Source: Bacteroidia bacterium (GTDB lineage Bacteria; Bacteroidota; Bacteroidia; J057; JADKCL01). Taken from it: 64,000 nucleotides of DNA. Made by a program: the position numbers and the translations under genes. The number at the start of each line of letters is the position of its first letter. Position 1 is the stretch's first letter. Positions 16,535 through 23,741 of the stretch are shown piece by piece. The notes beneath the pieces were generated by a model. It searched no databases, was not told the DNA's origin, and was given only the letters and a program-made list of their open reading frames with translations. Location: NCBI GenBank assembly GCA_020635905.1, contig JACJYV010000007.1, positions 124,001 to 188,000 of the forward strand. Reading direction: 5' to 3'.

Positions 16535-17592
16535 ACAAAACCTTCCGTTTCCTTCGTATGCTGGGCCGCTCTGGCAAAGTGTCTCCCCGCAAAATCCATC
16601 ACCTGATTTTCAGCCTGCTGGGTATCCTGATTTTCTCTCCTTTTGACTTGTTGGAAAGGCTTTTTTTCAGCCGAAAAATCCGTAAAACTCAACTCAGAGA
16701 GGATCCTATCTTCATTCTGGGGCATTGGCGCAGCGGAACTTCCTGGTTGCATCAATTGCTGGGGGCCAATCCCGAATGGGCGTATCTGAATTATTATGAG
16801 GCAACTTTCCCAGGCCATTTCTTGCTGACCGAACGATTCCTGAAGCCTTTTTTCAATTGGGTGAATGGCTTACTGGGCTTGAAAGTGCCTTTTTTCAATA
16901 ACCTGAAGCTGGATTTGGATTTGCCCTGTGAAGAGGATACTGCTTTGATGAATTCAGTTTCTGGGGCCGCGGCCTACCAGGCGTATCTGTATCCGCGGGA
17001 GGCCCGCCAGCATTTTGAGCGGACATTAATCCATCCAGATATGCAAACCCAGACAGATTTTGAGCGGGATTACCAACATTTGCTGAAAAAACTGACCCTG
17101 GCACACGGGGGTAAAAGGCTGGTGCTGAAAAGTCCGCCTCATACCTTGCGGGTAAAACAGATCCTGAAAATGTTTCCCGGGGCGAAATTCATTTACCTGA
17201 AAAGAGATGCAAAAGAGGTTTTGCGCTCCCATTTGAAATTGTGGCAAAGCGAAATCTCCATGTTTTCCTACCAGGATTTACCCGAAGAGGATCTGAGAAG
17301 GATGATAGGAGAAGTGCATGAGAATTTTTTGCGCGAATTTGAGGCGGTCAGGGGGGATATTCCTGTGGGACAATTGGTGGAAGTGAGTTATGCCAGCCTG
17401 AAAACCCTGCCAAGGGAAGTTTTGGAGGGGATTTTTCTGGCTTTGGATTTGGGGGATTTCTCTGCCTATCTCCCTCACCTGGAACGAAAACTTGAGGAAA
17501 CTGCTTTTTACAAACCGTTTTCCTACCCTGAAATTACAAGCCCTCCCCTGAAAAAGTTCGATGTTTGGGCTTTATCCAATGCGGGTCAGTAA
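16531..17592 (+). CDS. PAPS-dependent sulfotransferase (Sulfotransfer_3-like)
   Basis: 353 residues from ATG 16531, which overlaps the previous stop codon (ATGA). The 5'-phosphosulfate loop is GHWRSGTSWLHQLL (64-77), and the 3'-phosphate region is IYLKRDAKEVLRS (221-233). LKSPPHTLRVKQI (199-211) is also typical. A hydrophobic stretch (about 24-40) near the N-terminus may dock it to the membrane. It transfers sulfate from PAPS to a hydroxyl, and its place at the end of the operon suggests a hydroxylated lipid as acceptor. That acceptor is an inference. Confidence 0.88.
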   Translation: MNKTFRFLRMLGRSGKVSPRKIHHLIFSLLGILIFSPFDLLERLFFSRKIRKTQLREDPIFILGHWRSGTSWLHQLLGANPEWAYLNYYEATFPGHFLLTERFLKPFFNWVNGLLGLKVPFFNNLKLDLDLPCEEDTALMNSVSGAAAYQAYLYPREARQHFERTLIHPDMQTQTDFERDYQHLLKKLTLAHGGKRLVLKSPPHTLRVKQILKMFPGAKFIYLKRDAKEVLRSHLKLWQSEISMFSYQDLPEEDLRRMIGEVHENFLREFEAVRGDIPVGQLVEVSYASLKTLPREVLEGIFLALDLGDFSAYLPHLERKLEETAFYKPFSYPEITSPPLKKFDVWALSNAGQ

Positions 17593-17701
17593 GAACGGTT
17601 TAGGCGGAATGGGCTGACCCGCTGAGTCAATCCGCGCAAAATTTTTGGGCATAAAAAGTGGCAGAAAATGCTTAAATAGGATAAGGAATCAAATTCTGCC
17701 C

Positions 17702-18748
17702 ATGGATCACCTCAAACTTCGTTTTCGTGCATTTTTCGCGCTTTCAGGGCTGGTGCTTTTGGTTGCAATTTCCCTGTTTTCAGGTTGCAGGTCTGACCTG
17801 GGCGACTTCAGGCACGGCTGCTGGCACAAGGTGGGTGAACCTCCCTTTTCCTACGATTCCGGGACCATCAGTTCTCTGTTTTTCTTCAATGAACTGGAGG
17901 GAGTCATGGTGGTGCAGTCTTATTATGATATTTCCGTTACCATGATGCGCACCGCAGACGGAGGTCAGAATTGGGTAAAGACAGATTCAATTTTTATTGG
18001 CAGTTGCCACGCTCAACCCATTTTTGGCCATGCTCAGGGCACGGCCTACATCCCTGTTTCCCGTAATCAGGCCGACTTCATGAAAATCTTCAAAACCACG
18101 GATTTTGGCTTTACCTGGTTCAAAATAAATCACGATTCTCTGGTGGCGGATCTGCCCGGATTTCTTCCTTCAGGCGACCTGCTGGGCACGATTCAGGGCA
18201 ATGGAGAGCGTCACCTGGCTCACACGGTTGGAAATGATTCGACCTGGCAGCTTTATTCTCCCCAAATCCTGGTTTCGGGCGATGTATCAGTGGATTTTTT
18301 GCCGGGTGGGACAGGCATCCTGTGTGATCGCTATTATGGCCCTTTTCTCACCACGGACGGTGGAATTACCTGGACCAATTTTTATGCTGCCCTGAATACC
18401 ACCCAGCAAATTATTTTGGCCGGGACGGGCGGAAATGACCTATGGGTGGCCAGCGAACGCAATATTTGGGTGTCCACGGACCTGGGAGCCACCTGGGAAT
18501 TGCGGCTGCAACAAGAATCCGTTTATCTGAAGGATGTTCATTTTCTGGATGAAACCCGGGTCATGGCCCTGTTGCTGATTGGGCCAGAAGGGGAAGTGAT
18601 TGTCAGTACGGACGGGGCAAGGAAATTTCGGCCCAGCCGCAACAGTGAATTGTGGCCCGACGAGTTTTATAACTCCAGGTTCCATTTCCTGAATCCTGAA
18701 ACGGGCTTTCTGTACTCCCTCACTTCAGTTTTTGGGTGGGAAGAATAA
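17702..18748 (+). CDS. BNR-repeat lipoprotein (Ycf48/sialidase-like propeller)
   Basis: 348 residues from ATG 17702. An upstream TTG frame extension is unlikely because the lipoprotein signal starts here: residues 1-29 end in L-F-S-G-C. The mature protein contains several Asp-box type repeats: RTADGGQNWVKTDS, KTTDFGFTWFKIN, LTTDGGITWTNF and STDLGATWELRLQ. These form a beta-propeller seen in sialidases, the photosystem assembly factor Ycf48 and Bacteroidota surface proteins. No catalytic residues were identified. Followed after 20 bases by the gene at 18769, probably co-transcribed. Confidence 0.8.
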   Translation: MDHLKLRFRAFFALSGLVLLVAISLFSGCRSDLGDFRHGCWHKVGEPPFSYDSGTISSLFFFNELEGVMVVQSYYDISVTMMRTADGGQNWVKTDSIFIGSCHAQPIFGHAQGTAYIPVSRNQADFMKIFKTTDFGFTWFKINHDSLVADLPGFLPSGDLLGTIQGNGERHLAHTVGNDSTWQLYSPQILVSGDVSVDFLPGGTGILCDRYYGPFLTTDGGITWTNFYAALNTTQQIILAGTGGNDLWVASERNIWVSTDLGATWELRLQQESVYLKDVHFLDETRVMALLLIGPEGEVIVSTDGARKFRPSRNSELWPDEFYNSRFHFLNPETGFLYSLTSVFGWEE

Positions 18749-18768
18749 TTGATTTAACCTGAACCCTT

Positions 18769-19479
18769 ATGCGCAGTCTGAGAAATATCCTCCTCCTGTC
18801 CCTGCTGGTCTCTGCCTGCATGACCTCTTGTGTTTCCATGGTCAATAACACTTTTGAAAGTTCGCGCACCCTCGGAAAAGGGCGCATGGATGTGACCGCA
18901 GATTTTGGCCGCACCATCAGTCATGTCGATGGTGGAAAATTGCAAAATATGGGTCTGCGGGTAGGCTACGGCCTGAAACCTAAAACGGACCTCAGACTGA
19001 GGTACGAATTGCTGAATTTGAATCGCGACATTGCCAACCCCTGGGGACATTTTGTCGAGGCCAGCGCCAAACTGGGCTTGATTCAGGAAATCGCGGTCAT
19101 TCCTTTTGCCAGCTTTTATCTTTCCCCTAATCGCATGTTTCGCGACAGCAATTTGGGTGTTTCCACCAATGCCTACCTGAGCACAGGTACCTCCATTCTT
19201 TTCAGTACCCGCATTTCCACCTATCTGGAACCTGCGGTGAACCTGAAACTGGGTGCTTATTTTCCCGTGAATAATCCCTATTTCGAACCTGCTTACCCCC
19301 TGGCGGCTGTGGATGTGTCACTGGGCATCAGTCCCAGACCAGATGTATGGTCGGTAAGGCCGGGAGTGGGATTGTATTTCAACGAGTTTAATCTGTTCAG
19401 CCGTTTTCTCTGTTTTACGGCGGGAGTAGGGGTAAATTATTATTTCGAACCCAAAAAACTATTCAAAGGGAACTGCTAA
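18769..19479 (+). CDS. putative outer-membrane beta-barrel protein with lipoprotein-like signal
   Basis: 236 residues. The start MRSLRNILLLSLLVSAC is a signal with two possible lipobox cysteines (C17 and C21). The rest alternates short beta strands with Gly and aromatic residues (GLRVGYGLKPKTDLRLRYEL, VGLYFNEFNLFSRFLCFTAG) and ends near VGVNYYFEP, as in outer-membrane barrels of 8-12 strands. No family was recognised. It is 20 bases downstream of the BNR lipoprotein. Confidence 0.65.
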   Translation: MRSLRNILLLSLLVSACMTSCVSMVNNTFESSRTLGKGRMDVTADFGRTISHVDGGKLQNMGLRVGYGLKPKTDLRLRYELLNLNRDIANPWGHFVEASAKLGLIQEIAVIPFASFYLSPNRMFRDSNLGVSTNAYLSTGTSILFSTRISTYLEPAVNLKLGAYFPVNNPYFEPAYPLAAVDVSLGISPRPDVWSVRPGVGLYFNEFNLFSRFLCFTAGVGVNYYFEPKKLFKGNC

Positions 19480-19635
19480 AAACTTCGAATCTCTGCGTTG
19501 GACTTGGCTCAATAGACAATTGGCAAAGAACAATTATCAATTAACAAACTGCGCTTTCCTCACCTGCGTCCGCCTTGATCTTCTTTGTTTTTAGAGGTTC
19601 CCTCAGAAAAAGGTTCCTCCAAATGCCAGAATCGC

Positions 19636-21426
19636 TTATTTCAGGGGCATTCTGCCCAGCCAGAGGCGTTTGCCCTGCTTGTCTTCACCCACGAAGGTGA
19701 TAAAATTGCGGTCGCCTGAAAGCTGGGCGCCAATGGCAGGATGGGTGTAAAACTCCTGCTTGCCCTCGGCATTTTGTCCCAGGTTCACGAAGTCAGTCAT
19801 CTGGGTGCTGGCCAGGTCGATGCGGGAAACTGCGGGGAAAGTCAGCAGTTTGGACTTGCTCAGCACGGATTTGGTATTGGCCAGCCCGCCCAAAGTGGAC
19901 ACATTGAAGGAAAATCCCTCCCTGAATCCCTGGATTTCGTCGTAAACCCAGTAAAGGGTTTTGCCATCAGGGCTCAGAAAGAGGTCCTGGGGAGTCACAT
20001 TTTCCTTGGCGTGGCGGTTGTTGAAGTCGCGGCGCACCCCGTATTGGGCCTTCAGTTTGCCATCTGCAGCAAAATGGAAGAGGATCAGATCCTTGTAAGC
20101 ATCCACCACTTTGATCATGTCCACTCCGTCCGCAGGGTTGGTATCCTCTGGATCGGGCACCTTCTTGGTGGTGTATTGCTGAGCCGTGATGAAAAGCTGT
20201 CCGTCAGGGGTGATCTGGGCCCGTGATTTGGCCGTGTTTTTGCCCTGGTAAACGGGGGTTTTCTTCTGCGAAGGAGGGGTCACAGCTTTGGCCTCAAAAT
20301 CATCCAGGTTGGTGGACTGGATGTACTCCACTTTCTCCTGATGGATTTTCAGGATCTGGAAATCCTTGTATTTGATGTCTTTCACCTCCTCGCGGTAGGT
20401 CAGGGGCGAATTGGTGGGTTGCAGCATGTTCACAAAAGCGTCTTCCTTGGCCGGACCGTAAATGTAAGCGTCGTCGCCCCCGTTGGCAGCCACGATATCT
20501 TCCACCACAAAGCCCGAAGTAGGTGCTTTGAAGGGAATTTGTTTGGAAAGTGATCCGTCGCTGTTGATGATGAGCAGGGTGTGGTTGCTGGGATCTTTGG
20601 TCGCATACTTGGCCCCGATCATGGTTTTGATGGGAGAGAGCATGAGGTACCACTTGCCGCAGGAAATGTCGTACATGTCGTCGATCATGTTCACGGGCTC
20701 GTTATTGGGGGTCACCACGGCCGAGTAATTGATGCCCTGGTTGAACTCAAAATCAATTTCATCCAGATAAGTCACCTCCATCTGGGGGGTGATTTTCACG
20801 ATCTGAAACTTGCGGCAGTGCTGGAACGCATTGCCTTTTTTGTCGTCTTTGCTGGCTTTGATGCCCACGACCAGGAAGAGGTCGCCCGTGGCGGCATTGA
20901 TGGCCCGCTCATAAGGATAGATTTTCTCGTCGTTTTCGCCGCCGAGTTTCACCGAGCCCTGGTATTCCACGGTGGGGATGTAGGTACCAAACAGCCAGCT
21001 GTAATTATAGGTCACCACGGCATTTCTGACCCTGATTTTGCCATCCAGGGTGCGCCACACGTCGATGAAGGGCACGGAATAGCTTTCACCGCGGTAGTTG
21101 AACCAGGGATAACGGGCCCGCAGGGCCATGACGCCTGCGTCGTGTTCCCAATCCAGTTTCTCACCGAAATCAAATTTATCCTCCCGCTCCTCCTTGAATT
21201 TCAGGTTTTCGTCGAACACGTAATCCCGGAAATACAGGGTAAACAGGTTGTTTTCCATGTAGGTAAGCACAGTTTCCCCGGTTTTGGGGTCGTAGGCTAC
21301 ATTTTTGAGGGTGGATTTCTTGCGCAGGGTGCTTGGCGTATAGACAGATTCAATGTCCAGCTTCTGGGCCTGCAGGCCGCCTGCGAAGATTAAAAGAGCA
21401 AAAAACAAAATAGAAATGTGTTTCAT
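19636..21426 (-). CDS. exported protein of unknown function, 596 aa
   Basis: Residues 1-20 are a standard signal peptide ending in L-Q-A-Q, so the protein is periplasmic or beyond. The mature part is rich in short beta-strand repeats of the form tIIvNsDGSLskqipf, seen in KTLYWVYDEIQG and KGNAFQHCRKFQIVKI. This suggests a beta-propeller-like arrangement, as in other Bacteroidota proteins that report stored or displayed quantities. It has no T9SS sorting domain and no enzyme motif. I do not recognise the family. It stands alone, with 343 non-coding bases upstream. Confidence 0.7.
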   Translation of the reverse strand: MKHISILFFALLIFAGGLQAQKLDIESVYTPSTLRKKSTLKNVAYDPKTGETVLTYMENNLFTLYFRDYVFDENLKFKEEREDKFDFGEKLDWEHDAGVMALRARYPWFNYRGESYSVPFIDVWRTLDGKIRVRNAVVTYNYSWLFGTYIPTVEYQGSVKLGGENDEKIYPYERAINAATGDLFLVVGIKASKDDKKGNAFQHCRKFQIVKITPQMEVTYLDEIDFEFNQGINYSAVVTPNNEPVNMIDDMYDISCGKWYLMLSPIKTMIGAKYATKDPSNHTLLIINSDGSLSKQIPFKAPTSGFVVEDIVAANGGDDAYIYGPAKEDAFVNMLQPTNSPLTYREEVKDIKYKDFQILKIHQEKVEYIQSTNLDDFEAKAVTPPSQKKTPVYQGKNTAKSRAQITPDGQLFITAQQYTTKKVPDPEDTNPADGVDMIKVVDAYKDLILFHFAADGKLKAQYGVRRDFNNRHAKENVTPQDLFLSPDGKTLYWVYDEIQGFREGFSFNVSTLGGLANTKSVLSKSKLLTFPAVSRIDLASTQMTDFVNLGQNAEGKQEFYTHPAIGAQLSGDRNFITFVGEDKQGKRLWLGRMPLK

Positions 21427-21769
21427 TCAAAAGTGGTTTAAAAGGTACAGGGTAAAATTAGGAAAAATGAGGTGGGAAAGGAAGGATTGGTGAGAAAGGC
21501 AAGGAAATGGAGTTTCTGAAATAGGTTTGGGTATTTCTGAAGATATGGGAAATTCTTATATTGAGAAGCCGTGACAAATATCGAATTAAGTGGGAAGCCT
21601 ATTGCATGGAAAGAGTTGAGGTTATTATGGTTTAGATTAAAAGTTTCTCTTGCCATCAAAAAAGAACCTAACCATTAGAATCATAAGAGTTAAATTTCTT
21701 CTTTGCTGCGGATTGAGAAGATTGTTTGTACTCAAATATTAGAATTTGCTAAAATCATTACCCTAAAAA
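21427..21769. other. AT-rich intergenic region
   Basis: 343 bases between divergent genes at 19636-21426 and 21770-23134. Composition drifts to AT-rich toward the right, matching the next gene. No gene or clear promoter was seen; TTTG at 21725 and TAGAATTTG at 21742 are wrongly spaced for a standard promoter. Confidence 0.4.
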
Positions 21770-23134
21770 ATGGACGCGAATCAAAAAGAAGCAATATTTA
21801 AACAAATTCAGTCTTTCAAGGAACTGGATTTAGACAAGTTGTTAGGAGACGTTTTTCCTGCCAAGGAAGATTGGGATGAAAAAAAAATTAAGTATTGGTC
21901 TATTACAGAATTACGAGCATTACTACCATATGTTTTTGAAACCTTTGAACTCAGATTGAGACAATCAGATTACCACATATTGCCATTCCACAACAAAGTA
22001 GAGGAAATTGACACAGCGGACTCAGTCTCAAATACTTTGGCAAGGATTATTACTTACCTTAATTCTGGGAATTGTGAGTTAGTCGAAAATGAAGTTAGGT
22101 CGTTGATTCAATACGCAACAAAATTTGACTTTTGGCAAAAGGACAAGGTCAAAATGCATCCAATTGCCGAAAAGGACATAAAAATCTTGCAAAACAGATT
22201 GTCAATTCTGCAAGAACAAATTGAATCACTAAATAAGGAACAAAAAGAAAAAATTGACGTACTCAATCGCTATCAAGCAAATTGGACCAGCTTTTCTCAA
22301 AAACAAGAAGTTGTTGCCTCTCGAATAGAAACTTTAAAGGTCAATAGTGAAAGCCATTTGAAAGAAATTGAGAACTTTCGAGAAGAAGCTATCAGGAAAG
22401 ATGAACAAATGAAGAACTATGTTTCTCAACACGAGGAACATGTGGGAAAAATTAAGGAAACGTTGAGGAACTGGAGTGAACACCTTCAAAAATTAGGGGA
22501 AAAGGGGGAAAAACTGATTAATGAAATTGAAGGGTCAGAAGAAAAACCTGGACTTCTTCCAAGAATGAAAGCAAATCTCTCTCAGTCATCTGCTGAATTA
22601 GAGTTCTTTTCAGATACACATGAATATCTTGATCAATTACTTGCCTCAGCGGTAGGCGCAAGTCTTTTTGAGACATTTGCCAGGAGAAAAGAACAGTTGG
22701 AAAATCCCGTAAAAACTTGGACATGGATCACCTTGGGGATGGTTGTTCTGGCAGTTGTTTGGGTTTATTTAGTGTTTGGTAACATTTGGATTTTTGGAGA
22801 TGGTCCAGAAGGATGGATTGGCTTTGCCCTTGATTCGATAAAAATAATCCCTATCCTGTTTCTTGTAGGTTTCTCCGTAGACCGTTTTCGCAGAGAACGA
22901 AAATATCAAGAGGAATATGCCTTTAAGTCAGCCGTTGCCCTTACAATAAAGGGATATGTAGATTTAATTGAAACTCAAGAAAATAAAGAAAAACTTATCC
23001 TTGAATCTGTTCAGGGACTTTATAAATCTCCAATTTACCAAAAGACAGCAAAAGGAATTGATCCCCAGGAAGTTTTGGAAGTTGTTAAAAAGAGCCCTGA
23101 ATTATTGATTGAAATCCTAAAAAAGGGAAAATAA
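21770..23134 (+). CDS. coiled-coil protein with a C-terminal membrane hairpin, unknown function
   Basis: 454 residues, unrecognised. Residues 1-130 are a helical head (KIKYWSITELRALLPYVFET). Residues about 135-255 form a long coiled coil rich in Glu, Lys, Gln and Asn. Residues 318-341 and 352-370 are two transmembrane helices, followed by a basic turn (DRFRRERKYQEEY) and a short helical tail. The gene is clearly more AT-rich, and uses more Asn, Lys and Ile, than its neighbours. This suggests recent horizontal acquisition. The layout (long coiled coil plus membrane hairpin) occurs in bacterial envelope sensors and some phage-defence proteins, but there is no direct evidence for either role. 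A decayed antitoxin follows at once. Confidence 0.65.
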   Translation: MDANQKEAIFKQIQSFKELDLDKLLGDVFPAKEDWDEKKIKYWSITELRALLPYVFETFELRLRQSDYHILPFHNKVEEIDTADSVSNTLARIITYLNSGNCELVENEVRSLIQYATKFDFWQKDKVKMHPIAEKDIKILQNRLSILQEQIESLNKEQKEKIDVLNRYQANWTSFSQKQEVVASRIETLKVNSESHLKEIENFREEAIRKDEQMKNYVSQHEEHVGKIKETLRNWSEHLQKLGEKGEKLINEIEGSEEKPGLLPRMKANLSQSSAELEFFSDTHEYLDQLLASAVGASLFETFARRKEQLENPVKTWTWITLGMVVLAVVWVYLVFGNIWIFGDGPEGWIGFALDSIKIIPILFLVGFSVDRFRRERKYQEEYAFKSAVALTIKGYVDLIETQENKEKLILESVQGLYKSPIYQKTAKGIDPQEVLEVVKKSPELLIEILKKGK

Positions 23135-23139
23135 AACAA

Positions 23140-23331
23140 ATTCAGGAGATTGAGGACATTGAGTTGATCAAAGCGTTGAAAAGCCTGATGAGCTATGCCC
23201 GGGGGAAACAGGAGAACAAGTGATATCCCATGGAAGAATACAACAAGGAAATAGATATTTCTGAGAAAGAAATCAAAAAAGGAGATGTGATTTCCCATTC
23301 GGAACTGTTGAAAAGTTTGGATAAACCTTAA
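23140..23331 (+). pseudogene. decayed antitoxin-like gene with an in-frame stop
   Basis: One reading frame contains a helical fragment (IEDIELIKALKSLMSYARGK), an in-frame TGA at 23221-23223, and then a 33-residue tail from ATG 23230 (YNKEIDISEKEIKKGDVISH, then SELLKSLDKP). The tail resembles the C-terminus of small Bacteroidota antitoxins (YNxEIDxAxxRIDxGExxTHEEV pattern). No start codon is found for the first fragment and no RelE/ParE-like toxin gene follows, so this is most likely a remnant. The 33-residue piece alone could still be translated. Confidence 0.5.
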
Positions 23332-23357
23332 ACAGAAAACTCCCCAGGCAGGAAAGT

Positions 23358-23714
23358 ATGAAAATAATAATCAGAATAGTGGGTGATATTTTCCGGGGCA
23401 ACCCCGTCAAAATTCAGGAAACCCTGAAGGAGGCCGGGATCAAAACCTTGCTCAGAGATGCCCAAAACCTGTATCTGGTGGCGCCAGGCAAGGAAATTCA
23501 CTTTTATGCTTCAGAATTTCAGGGGGCCGAAGCCCATGTACTGGTTACGGGAACCTACGAACCCGCCGAGCGGCAGGAATGCAAAAACTGGCTTGCCGGG
23601 CTGTCAGAGTTATTGCGCAAGGGTGGGATGATCTATCATTTCGAGTTTTTCCTGGAAAATGAGGCGGGAGAGCAACTGGCGGAGGAAGAGGAGATCAGTC
23701 ACCCTGATTTTTAA
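23358..23714 (+). CDS. hypothetical protein, 118 aa
   Basis: Starts at ATG 23358. Small and probably cytoplasmic: no signal peptide or membrane helix. The beginning MKIIIRIVGDIFRGNPVKIQ and the middle EIHFYASEFQGAEAHVLVTG look like a compact alpha/beta fold; the C-terminus is very acidic (EEEEISHPDF). No family recognised. GC and codon use return to the host level here, unlike the gene at 21770. Confidence 0.55.
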   Translation: MKIIIRIVGDIFRGNPVKIQETLKEAGIKTLLRDAQNLYLVAPGKEIHFYASEFQGAEAHVLVTGTYEPAERQECKNWLAGLSELLRKGGMIYHFEFFLENEAGEQLAEEEEISHPDF

Positions 23715-23741
23715 GGGGAAACCCCAGGCAGAATTGAGCAA

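Noticed and set aside
20581..21393. 270-codon plus-strand frame opposite 19636-21426
   Set aside because: It is the antisense of a well-supported exported protein; its His- and Gly-rich composition is typical of shadow frames in GC-rich genes.
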